5,848 nucleotides of DNA. It comes from Syntrophaceae bacterium UBA2188. Its GTDB lineage: Bacteria > Desulfobacterota > BSN033 > UBA1163. Both the position numbers and the translations under genes were made by a program. The notes beneath the pieces are model-generated. The model was given only the letters and a program-made list of their open reading frames with translations. It was not told the origin of the DNA and searched no databases. Numbering within the stretch: position 1 is the stretch's first letter; each line of letters begins with the position of its first letter. Of the stretch, positions 1 to 5,447 are shown piece by piece. The stretch is from NCBI GenBank assembly GCA_002327985.1, contig DCVM01000150.1:1-5848 (forward strand), in the 5' to 3' direction.

Positions 1-25
1 GTCGGTTCGATTCCGACCTCCGGCA
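1..25 (+). tRNA. 3' end of a tRNA, probably tRNA-Leu (5' part lies outside the window)
   Basis: Bases 1-5 (GTCGG) pair perfectly with 13-17 (CCGAC) around the 7-nt loop TTCGATT, which fits the universal T-loop pattern TTCRANY. Bases 18-24 (CTCCGGC) would be the 3' strand of the acceptor stem, and A25 the discriminator base. The next bases are TCA, so CCA is not encoded and must be added by the CCA-adding enzyme. The implied 5' acceptor strand GCCGGAG and discriminator A are typical of bacterial tRNA-Leu. The anticodon is not visible, so the identity is an inference. Confidence 0.85.
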
Positions 26-42
26 TCAATCTTTTCCCCAAA

Positions 43-804
43 TTGAAATTACTAAAACCTTTCCTCATCCCTCTGATTTTTTTTCTATGCCTTCAGCTCT
101 GCTTTGCATTCACGGATGAAGAGATTCAAAAAATCCAGTTTTTCTTAAGGGATCAGCCCATGGGTGAGAGGATTGCTTCTTGGGCAGAGAAATTTATAGG
201 CGTTCCTTATGATACAGACCCATTAGGGGAATATGTGACCAGGGCAACCATTGTGGCAGATGAAAGAGTGGATTGTATGTATTTGACCTTCCGAGCCGTT
301 GAACTGGCTTTAAGCCATACCCCTGAGGGGGCCATCCAAGTTGCCCTGGAGAAAAGATTCCATTCGAAAGGTATTCTCCAAGAGGGGAAAGTGATCAACT
401 ATGATGAGCGTTTTGAATATGGGGAAGATATGGTAGTGAGTGGGAAGTGGGGGCAAGAGATCACCCACAAGGTCGGGCGCATAACGAAAATAAAAGGTTC
501 GAGAGGAAAGAATATTGTGGAAATCCTGCCTACCGCTGAATTGTTAGATAATTTGAAAAGGTTAAAAAGTGGGGATATCCTTTTTTTCGTGAAAAAGCTT
601 GAGCAGAGAAAAGTTGGAGAAATCATCGGGCACATTGGAATCTTAAGGGTTGAGAAAGGTCAAGAGAAAAAAGGGAAGGGTGGAGTTTATCTCATTCATG
701 CCAGTGGTCTCAAAGGAAAGGGCGGGATGGTGAAAAGGGTTTTATTGAAAGACTATCTCTCCGACATGCCCTTCTTGGGAGTCCAGATCACCCGATTTGA
801 ATAA
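43..804 (+). CDS. Secreted DUF1460-like / NlpC-P60-fold (papain-like) cysteine hydrolase, putative
   Basis: The 253-residue product begins with a signal peptide: basic MKLLK, a hydrophobic core to about residue 20, and a plausible cleavage after FA at 22. It is therefore probably periplasmic or exported. The mature part has the order expected of the DUF1460 / NlpC-P60 papain-like fold: a GVPY motif (53-56), a VDCMY segment with candidate nucleophile Cys78 at the head of a helix, a SGDILFF strand (176-182), GHIGI with His197, LIHAS with His219, and a C-terminal DYL...GVQITRF strand. Characterised relatives act on peptidoglycan or amide bonds, so a cell-wall substrate is inferred, not shown. 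The TTG start has no visible Shine-Dalgarno, but it sits exactly before the signal peptide and the next in-frame Met is residue 40, past the signal peptide. The gene starts 17 nt after the tRNA, with no promoter I can see between them, so it may be read from the tRNA promoter. Confidence 0.7.
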   Translation: MKLLKPFLIPLIFFLCLQLCFAFTDEEIQKIQFFLRDQPMGERIASWAEKFIGVPYDTDPLGEYVTRATIVADERVDCMYLTFRAVELALSHTPEGAIQVALEKRFHSKGILQEGKVINYDERFEYGEDMVVSGKWGQEITHKVGRITKIKGSRGKNIVEILPTAELLDNLKRLKSGDILFFVKKLEQRKVGEIIGHIGILRVEKGQEKKGKGGVYLIHASGLKGKGGMVKRVLLKDYLSDMPFLGVQITRFE

Positions 805-814
805 GATTTTTTTA

Positions 815-843
815 TTGTCCAACAGGGAGAAGGACAGTATAAT
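815..843 (+). promoter_or_regulatory. Sigma-70-type promoter for the acidic-tail protein gene
   Basis: The -35 box TTGTCC (815-820, 4 of 6 consensus bases) and a perfect -10 box TATAAT (838-843) are separated by the optimal 17 nt. Transcription would start near 850, giving a leader of about 39 nt before the ATG at 889. A 5-bp inverted repeat, TGTCC (816-820) and GGACA (832-836), lies within the promoter and could be a small operator, but such a short repeat may be chance. Confidence 0.6.
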
Positions 844-888
844 GTTGCAGGGTAAATTTAAAAAGGAATAGGAGGCGAGAATTGTTTT

Positions 889-1230
889 ATGATCCGGGCA
901 TTCAATAAGCACTACCGTAAGGCCATTGATCTGATAGAGAGTTCTTCAACCAGCGAGAAGATGGACATCGCTGAAAAGGTGATCGAATGGTTCAGAGAAT
1001 TGCCTGAGGAGTATATCATCTCTCTGGCCATGTTTTTTAATGAGGTGATCGATGATCTGGGAGACGATAGTTTGGAAAAGATCGATTTTAAAATAAAACG
1101 AAAGAAGAAGATGGAAAAGGAAGAGGAAGGGGAGGAGGAGGAAGACGACGAAGACGACGAAGACGAGGATTTAGGAGAGGACGAGTTGGAAGAGGAGGAT
1201 TATGACGACGAGGATGAGGAGGACTATTGA
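889..1230 (+). CDS. Small protein of unknown function with a highly acidic C-terminal tail
   Basis: I do not recognise this 113-residue protein. Residues 1-66 look like a compact, mainly helical domain (for example MDIAEKVIEWF and EEYIISLAMFFNEVIDDL). Residues 68-77 form a basic patch (KIKRKKKMEK). Residues 78-113 are almost only Asp and Glu: 30 of 36, the rest being Gly, Leu and Tyr. There is no signal peptide or membrane segment, so it is probably cytosolic. Acidic tails of this kind occur in nucleic-acid mimics, chaperones of basic proteins and the RNA polymerase delta subunit, but the N-terminal part does not look like delta and no function can be assigned. A strong AGGAGG (870-875) lies 13 nt before the ATG, longer than the usual 5-9. 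No other in-frame start is available. The gene has its own promoter, and its stop lies 3 nt from the stop of the convergent ATPase gene. Confidence 0.75.
   Translation: MIRAFNKHYRKAIDLIESSSTSEKMDIAEKVIEWFRELPEEYIISLAMFFNEVIDDLGDDSLEKIDFKIKRKKKMEKEEEGEEEEDDEDDEDEDLGEDELEEEDYDDEDEEDY
1111..1228 (+). repeat. Low-complexity purine-rich GAN-codon tract encoding the acidic tail
   Basis: The + strand here is almost entirely G and A, with scattered C and T mostly at third codon positions. It is built of GAA, GAG, GAC and GAT codons. It includes a tandem 9-mer, GACGACGAA at 1144-1152 and 1153-1161, continuing as GACGAG. Such tracts change length easily by in-frame slippage, so the tail length may vary between strains. 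The pyrimidine-rich complement lies just beyond the 3' end of the ATPase gene. Confidence 0.7.
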
Positions 1231-1233
1231 TTT

Positions 1234-2760
1234 CTATTTTGAGGCTGGAATGGCACGATTATAGGCCCAGCGTTCCATCCTTCCAATCTCTTCCCTCATG
1301 GTGGTCGAAAGAGGAACGATATTTCCTGCCGAGATGACCAAATCCTGTTCATTCATCGGTCGACCTGAATTGAAGGCTTCAATCATTGCTCCATTGACCG
1401 CTTGTTCAATCTCTGCACCATTAAATCCCTCGGTCACCTTCACCAATATATCTAAATTGATCTGGGATAAATCTGCACTATTTTTCTTCAGATGGATGGA
1501 GAAAATGGACTTTCTTTCTTGAGGATTTGGGAGGGTGACAAAAAAGATTTGGTCAAAGCGACCCTTTCTCAAGACCTCAGGGGGAAGGAGTTCAATGACA
1601 TTGGCGGTGGCAGCAATAAAGACGAATTCTCTTTTTTCCTGCATCCAGGTGAGAAAGGAGGCAAACACCCGGGATTGGGTTCCGCCACCAGCTTTTTGGC
1701 TTTGAATGCTGATCCCTGCCTCAATCTCATCAATCCAGAGCACACAAGGGGCTACCGATTCTGCGGTTCGAATGGAAACCTGTAAGGCCTCTTCAGGTTC
1801 TCCGATGGTTCCGTCATAGAGCCTGGCCATGTCGAGGTGAAGCAAAGGGACTTGCCAGAAAGAGGCAAATACTTTAGCACAGAGACTTTTTCCACATCCT
1901 GAAAGGCCGGTGATCAGAACCCCTTTGGGAAGTGAGAGACCGAAAGACTTTCCTTCACTGCTCAAAACTTCAGACCTTTTTCTCAGCCAGTCTTTGAGGT
2001 TTTCCAGGCCACCGATATCTTCCAAGGCAGGCCGATTGATCACCAGATTGAGGATCCCGGACTTCTTAATCAATTGCCCCTTTTCCTCAATGACCGCATC
2101 AATCAGAGAGGAATCGACCATCGTCCTTCCAATCAGGGCACTCCGGAAAGCACGCGCCACCTGGTCGAGGGAAAGACCCAGAGCTGATTTCACCAGTCGA
2201 TCCTTCAACTCTGGTGTCAGAGATTCAGTTAATTTTGAGGCCTGAGGACTTGCGGAAATGATCCCCATCAGGGTTCGCTCCACTTCGATGGCATCCGGCA
2301 TGGGAAGTTCATAAACCACCATGTCTCGCTTCAGTTCTTCTGGAACCACCAAAACCGGGGCGACGATAAAAAGTGTGGTGTATCGATTCCGAAGAGAGCG
2401 GTGGAGATCCTTTAATTTCCTTGGAACGGAAAGATCTGTCTTTAGAAAAGTGTGGAGTCCCTCAAAGAGATAAACTGCTTGTTCTGCCCGCTGGATGACG
2501 CAGTCTAGAGCCTCGATGGGGTTCTTTGAATCATTGATTTTTTCATTCTCTCCGGTCAGTCCCTGGAAAGGATTCCAGATGAAGAGTTTGGGCTTGGGTT
2601 GAAAGGTGGATATCAGTTCTTTGAGGAGGGCTTCTACCCGGTCTTCTTCATCCGATAAAATATATACAATCGAAGCCTTCGAAAGAATGAATTTTTTCAG
2701 GTCCAGAAGAATTTGCTGCTTTTTAGAGGTTTCTTCCATGGATTTGAGGAAATTATACAT
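1234..2760 (-). CDS. Ycf46-like AAA+ ATPase
   Basis: The C-terminal half of this 508-residue protein is a complete AAA+ module: Walker A GLSGCGKS (285-292), Walker B LWIDEIE (341-347, with Asp344 and Glu345), sensor 1 ATAN (384-387), the arginine-finger region RKGRFD (398-403) and a lid with the GFNGAEIEQAV motif (445-455). The N-terminal half (about 15-240) resembles the degenerate ATPase-like domain of the Ycf46 family: an IWNPFQGL strand, a VYLFEGLH segment and a KDLHRSL...LFIVAP stretch, without a P-loop. Total length agrees with that family (roughly 490-510 residues). Ycf46 is known mainly from algal plastids and cyanobacteria, where it has been linked to inorganic carbon use; its role in other bacteria is unclear, so none is assigned. 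The start is uncertain. ATG at 2760 has no Shine-Dalgarno and lies inside the spacer of a near-consensus promoter. The next ATG, at 2739 (Met8, giving 501 residues), fits the promoter better but would have a leader of only about 5 nt. Confidence 0.85.
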   Translation of the reverse strand: MYNFLKSMEETSKKQQILLDLKKFILSKASIVYILSDEEDRVEALLKELISTFQPKPKLFIWNPFQGLTGENEKINDSKNPIEALDCVIQRAEQAVYLFEGLHTFLKTDLSVPRKLKDLHRSLRNRYTTLFIVAPVLVVPEELKRDMVVYELPMPDAIEVERTLMGIISASPQASKLTESLTPELKDRLVKSALGLSLDQVARAFRSALIGRTMVDSSLIDAVIEEKGQLIKKSGILNLVINRPALEDIGGLENLKDWLRKRSEVLSSEGKSFGLSLPKGVLITGLSGCGKSLCAKVFASFWQVPLLHLDMARLYDGTIGEPEEALQVSIRTAESVAPCVLWIDEIEAGISIQSQKAGGGTQSRVFASFLTWMQEKREFVFIAATANVIELLPPEVLRKGRFDQIFFVTLPNPQERKSIFSIHLKKNSADLSQINLDILVKVTEGFNGAEIEQAVNGAMIEAFNSGRPMNEQDLVISAGNIVPLSTTMREEIGRMERWAYNRAIPASK

Positions 2761-2780
2761 AAATTATTTGATAACGTCAA
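2752..2780 (-). promoter_or_regulatory. Near-consensus sigma-70 promoter for the Ycf46-like ATPase gene
   Basis: On the - strand TTGACG (2780-2775, 5 of 6) and TATAAT (2757-2752, 6 of 6) are separated by exactly 17 nt. The -10 box covers codons 2-3 of the longest ORF and the spacer contains its ATG (2760-2758). If this promoter is used, transcription starts near 2744-2745 and translation must begin at or after the ATG at 2739, giving a nearly leaderless message. Confidence 0.6.
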
Positions 2781-2785
2781 ACTTA

Positions 2786-2806
2786 CCCTCCTTTTTTAAA
2801 GGGAGG
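2786..2806. promoter_or_regulatory. Short palindrome in the divergent ATPase-lgt region, possible operator
   Basis: CCTCC (2787-2791) and GGAGG (2802-2806) form an inverted repeat around an A/T-rich centre of T and A runs. It lies just upstream of the ATPase -35 box and between the two divergent promoters, a position that suits a shared regulator site. Each GGAGG-like arm also resembles a Shine-Dalgarno on its own strand, so it could be coincidental. Confidence 0.3.
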
Positions 2807-2821
2807 CAAAATAGATGATTC

Positions 2822-2849
2822 AAAGATTATTCAAAAACCTTGAATCTTT
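2822..2849 (+). promoter_or_regulatory. Inverted repeat / hairpin overlapping the lgt promoter
   Basis: ATTCAA (2829-2834) and TTGAAT (2840-2845) form a perfect 6-bp stem around the loop AAACC. It is extended by AAAG (2822-2825) with CTTT (2846-2849) after a 3-nt bulge. The right arm is also the proposed -35 box of the lgt promoter, so the repeat could be an operator. If transcription comes from further upstream it would form a leader hairpin. Confidence 0.35.
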
Positions 2850-2868
2850 ATGGGATCTCCAATAGAAT
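2840..2868 (+). promoter_or_regulatory. Sigma-70-type promoter for lgt
   Basis: TTGAAT (2840-2845, 4 of 6) and TAGAAT (2863-2868, 5 of 6) are separated by 17 nt. Transcription would start near 2875, directly before the Shine-Dalgarno (2878-2885) and the ATG at 2889. The alternative ATG at 2850 lies inside the spacer and would not be on this transcript. Confidence 0.5.
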
Positions 2869-2888
2869 TGGAATATCAGGAGAGGGCC

Positions 2889-3674
2889 ATGACGGTCAAT
2901 ATTAATCCCATTTTGATTGAACTCGGTCCCATTCGGGTGGGTTGGTACGGATTGATGTATGTGTTTGGGTTCTTGGCTTCCTATCTTCTTGTCCGGTATC
3001 AACTGAAGAGAAAAGATTTTGGTGTTTCAAGACTGGAAATAGAAAATCTCTATTTTTATCTCATCCTCGGATTAATTATTGGAGCTCGTTTGGGGTATGT
3101 TCTATTCTATGACCTGAAGGTTTATCTTCAGGACCCCCTCGAGGTCTTTGCCATCTGGCATGGTGGCCTGTCTTTCCATGGAGGATTGATTGGCGTCCTC
3201 ATCGTGGGGATCCTTTTTTCGTGGAAGAATAAAAAATCGTTTTGGAAAATCGCTGATCTCTTCATTGTGACCGCTCCCATCGGATTGGGTTTAGGGAGAA
3301 TTGGGAATTTCATCAATGGCGAACTCTATGGTCGAGTCACTCACGTCCCCTGGGGGATGATCTTTCCGAAAGGAGGCCCCCTTCCTCGTCATCCCTCTCA
3401 GCTGTATGAAAGTGCCTTAGAAGGAGGCGTTCTTTTTCTGGTTCTTTGGTTTCTTAAAGATAAAAAACTACCTACCGGCGGGCTCTTAGCCCTCTTTCTT
3501 TCTCTCTATGGACTCTTTCGATTTTTTGTAGAGCTATTTCGGGAGCCCGACCCCCAGCTCGGATTTATCCTCGGTCCTTTTACCATGGGACAGATTCTTT
3601 CCACCTTCATGATCATCGGAGGGATTTTCCTTTTTCTTATAAGGAGTAAGCAGAAGGGAAAATTACCCCGTTAG
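2889..3674 (+). CDS. lgt: Prolipoprotein diacylglyceryl transferase (Lgt)
   Basis: Lgt is an inner-membrane enzyme that moves the diacylglyceryl group of phosphatidylglycerol onto the lipobox cysteine of prolipoproteins, the first step of lipoprotein maturation. The 261-residue product is polytopic, with about seven hydrophobic segments. Family motifs are present in order: GWYGLMY (18-24), GGLSFHGGLIG (92-102) with the conserved His97, GRIGNFINGELYGR (136-149) with the conserved Arg and Asn, RHPSQLYES (167-175), and YGLFRFFVELFREPD (207-221). It lacks the periplasmic insertion seen in the E. coli protein before the HPSQLYE motif, as many shorter Lgts do. I chose ATG 2889 because AGGAG (2878-2882) lies 6 nt before it, a promoter sits just upstream, and Lgt proteins usually start close to this NPI..LGP segment. 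An in-frame ATG at 2850 would add 13 residues but has no Shine-Dalgarno. The neighbours are unrelated in function. Confidence 0.95.
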   Translation: MTVNINPILIELGPIRVGWYGLMYVFGFLASYLLVRYQLKRKDFGVSRLEIENLYFYLILGLIIGARLGYVLFYDLKVYLQDPLEVFAIWHGGLSFHGGLIGVLIVGILFSWKNKKSFWKIADLFIVTAPIGLGLGRIGNFINGELYGRVTHVPWGMIFPKGGPLPRHPSQLYESALEGGVLFLVLWFLKDKKLPTGGLLALFLSLYGLFRFFVELFREPDPQLGFILGPFTMGQILSTFMIIGGIFLFLIRSKQKGKLPR

Positions 3675-3682
3675 AAATAGTG

Positions 3683-3735
3683 CTCCGCTGCTCCCTCCGG
3701 GCCAGAGGCCCTCTGGGCCGGCGGCTGCAGCGGGG
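3683..3735. terminator. Long GC-rich imperfect hairpin between convergent lgt and fumC; candidate bidirectional terminator or REP-like element
   Basis: An outer stem pairs CCGCTGC (3685-3691) with GCAGCGG (3727-3733), extended by two more pairs. An inner stem pairs CCAGAG (3702-3707) with CTCTGG (3711-3716) around loop GCC, continuing after one mismatch as CCGG (3697-3700) with CCGG (3718-3721). The position between two gene ends suits a terminator for both. The T-run is short on either side (GTTT on +, TATTT on -), so a REP-like or other palindromic element is an alternative. It is much richer in GC than the surroundings. Confidence 0.5.
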
Positions 3736-3773
3736 TTTAAGGCCTCTCTGGAATTGCAGTGGGGGGTTGCTCG

Positions 3774-5216
3774 TTACTTAACACGCCGAGATATTTTTTG
3801 CTTTTTGGTCGTTTTCACCGGGGCGATCATCGATCGGGGATCAAGCAGGCGATTTAATTCCTGCGTTGAGAAAAGCCCTTCCTCCATCACTGCCTCACGG
3901 ATGGTCTTATTTTGAGCATAGGCCTTTTGTGCGATTCGGGCCGCTTCCTCATATCCCATTTCAGGTGTTAATGCGGTAACAAGAGCCAAGCTTTTTTCAA
4001 TCATCTCTTCGCAACGCTTTTGATCCGCAACCAACCCGCCTATGCATCTTTGATTAAAATTATCGACAGCGCTGGTCAGAAGTCGGATCGATTCGAGCAG
4101 ATTGTAAGCGATCAATGGCATCATCGTATTGAGTTCAAAATAGCCACTGATTCCTCCAAGGGTAATGGCGGAGTCATTTCCGATCACCTGAGCACATACC
4201 TGAATAAGAGATTCAGGGATGACAGGGTTGACCTTTCCTGGCATCATTGAAGAACCAGGTTGGGTTTCGGGGAGATGGATTTCTCCAATTCCACACCGGG
4301 GACCTGAACCCAGCCATCGGATGTCGTTCGCAATCTTCATCAGACTGACAGCTACTGTTTTTAACATCCCGCTCATCTCGACCAAGGCATCTCGGGCCCC
4401 CTGGGCTTCAAAACGGCTGACTGGTTTTCGGAAGTATCCGCCTATTTTCTGATTGATCAGAGAAATTGCTTTTTTTGCGAACTGTGGATGGGTATTGGCC
4501 CCTGTTCCAACAGCCGTCCCACCTAATGGAAGTTCATAAAGGGACCCCATGGCCTTCTGAATTCGATGGATGCCGAAATAGACCTGCTGCGCATATCCTT
4601 CAAATTCTTGACCCAATCGAATGGGAATGGCATCTTGGAGATGGGTTCTACCAATTTTAAGAATAGGATAAAACTTCTTTCTCTTGGCCTTGAGCGCTTG
4701 ATGGAGATTTCTCAAGGCCGGCAAGAGTTTTTCTCGCAGAGAGATTACAGAGGCAATGTGGATGGCGGAGGGGAAGACGTCATTACTCGATTGGCATAAA
4801 TTCACGTGGTCATTGGGATGGACAGGCCGGTAAGTCCCTTTTTTGTTTCCCAAAATTTCATTGGCACGATTGGCAATCACTTCGTTGGCATTCATGTTGG
4901 TGGAAGTTCCAGAGCCGGTTTGAAAGATATCGACCACAAATTCTTCATCCCATCTTCCGTCCATGACCTCTTGAGAAGCCTGCGCAATGGCCTTAGCCAT
5001 TTTTTCCCCGAGAAGGCCCAGCTCCGCATTCGTCTTGGCTGAAGCATATTTAACCAGGCCGAAGGCATAGATGAATTCCCTTCCGAATCGCCAACCACTG
5101 ACGGGGAAATTTTGAACCGCCCTCTGCGTCTGGGCTCCGTAGTATGCTTTTTTCGGAACCCTGACCGGGCCCATGGAGTCTTTTTCAAGTCTATAGAGGT
5201 TTTTTGAAGGGACCAT
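3774..5216 (-). CDS. fumC: Class II fumarate hydratase (fumarase C)
   Basis: This cytosolic, oxygen-stable, iron-independent enzyme of the citric acid cycle interconverts fumarate and L-malate. The 480-residue protein is close to the usual 460-470 and belongs to the fumarase/aspartase superfamily: GSGTSTNMNANE (101-112), the SSNDVFPSA substrate loop (143-151), GRTHLQDA (189-196, with catalytic-region His192), and signature GSSMMPGKVNP (321-331) carrying the catalytic serine loop. MPGKVN, with Gly rather than the Ala common in aspartases, and the C-terminal VTALTPEMGYEEAA segment favour fumarase. The following PVIPESLIQVCAQVIGND looks like both families, so aspartate ammonia-lyase is a minor alternative. 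The last 13 residues form a Lys/Arg-rich extension (KTTKKQKISRRVK) absent from E. coli FumC. The start is well supported: AGGAGG (5228-5223) lies 6 nt before the ATG. The gene appears to be monocistronic with its own promoter. Confidence 0.93.
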   Translation of the reverse strand: MVPSKNLYRLEKDSMGPVRVPKKAYYGAQTQRAVQNFPVSGWRFGREFIYAFGLVKYASAKTNAELGLLGEKMAKAIAQASQEVMDGRWDEEFVVDIFQTGSGTSTNMNANEVIANRANEILGNKKGTYRPVHPNDHVNLCQSSNDVFPSAIHIASVISLREKLLPALRNLHQALKAKRKKFYPILKIGRTHLQDAIPIRLGQEFEGYAQQVYFGIHRIQKAMGSLYELPLGGTAVGTGANTHPQFAKKAISLINQKIGGYFRKPVSRFEAQGARDALVEMSGMLKTVAVSLMKIANDIRWLGSGPRCGIGEIHLPETQPGSSMMPGKVNPVIPESLIQVCAQVIGNDSAITLGGISGYFELNTMMPLIAYNLLESIRLLTSAVDNFNQRCIGGLVADQKRCEEMIEKSLALVTALTPEMGYEEAARIAQKAYAQNKTIREAVMEEGLFSTQELNRLLDPRSMIAPVKTTKKQKISRRVK

Positions 5217-5239
5217 TGTTGACCTCCTATCCTTCTTTC

Positions 5240-5268
5240 ATTCTATTGGAAAAGTGTTGAATTATCAA
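5240..5268 (-). promoter_or_regulatory. Sigma-70-type promoter for fumC
   Basis: On the - strand TTGATA (5268-5263, 5 of 6) and TAGAAT (5245-5240, 5 of 6) have a 17-nt spacer. The predicted start near 5233 leaves a leader of about 17 nt, nearly all of it Shine-Dalgarno region, matching the short-leader arrangement at lgt and at the antitoxin gene. No terminator-like or regulatory structure stands out in 5269-5393 upstream of it. Confidence 0.65.
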
Positions 5269-5393
5269 TAACCTCCCAATATTTTGCTTGGCAGTCAAAA
5301 AAGTTAGAAATGAAATTTTGGTGTAGCGATTTACAAAATGATTGTTTGGGACTTTAAAACGGAGCAATGGAAAGGTGCGAACGCGGCCCCTTT

Positions 5394-5423
5394 AAAAAGC
5401 AAGGGCCTCTTTTCAGAGGCCCT
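5394..5423 (-). terminator. Intrinsic (Rho-independent) terminator of the antitoxin transcription unit
   Basis: On the - strand AGGGCCTCT and AGAGGCCCT form a perfect 9-bp stem closed by a GAAA (GNRA) tetraloop, positions 5423-5402. It is followed by TGC and five T's (5398-5394). Stem strength, stable loop and T-run together make this the best terminator in the window. It ends transcription from the antitoxin gene before the fumC promoter. Confidence 0.75.
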
Positions 5424-5427
5424 GCGA

Positions 5428-5447
5428 CGTAAGGTCGAAACCTTACG
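5428..5447 (-). other. UUCG-type hairpin directly upstream of the terminator
   Basis: On the - strand CGTAAGGT and ACCTTACG pair perfectly over 8 bp around the loop TTCG. Only 4 nt separate it from the terminator hairpin. The loops read as stable tetraloops (UUCG, GNRA) only on the - strand, which supports - strand transcription. It may protect the 3' end of the antitoxin mRNA or be part of a small 3'-UTR-derived RNA; the function is unknown. Confidence 0.5.

Noticed and set aside
1..25. The tRNA 3' end as an attachment site of an integrated element
   Set aside because: I see no direct repeat of the tRNA 3' end elsewhere in the window and no integrase gene.
94..102. Lipobox (LQLC, residues 17-20) in the DUF1460-like protein
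   Set aside because: Gln and Leu at the -2 and -1 positions do not fit [ASTVI][GAS]C; cleavage after Ala22 by signal peptidase I is more likely.
805..818. T-run after the first gene as an intrinsic terminator
   Set aside because: No stable stem precedes the T's; only a weak AATAA/TTATT pairing is possible.
889..1230. RNA polymerase delta subunit (RpoE of Firmicutes) for the acidic-tail protein
   Set aside because: The head domain does not resemble the HARE-HTH domain and the protein is much shorter; only the acidic tail is shared in style.
1492..2245. Open frames on the + strand across the ATPase gene
   Set aside because: They are antisense shadows of a strongly conserved AAA+ coding sequence, with no ribosome sites or family motifs.
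3774..5216. Aspartate ammonia-lyase instead of fumarase
   Set aside because: The signature has MPGKVN, as in fumarases, not MPAKVN, and the C-terminal region reads like fumarase; it is kept only as a minor alternative.
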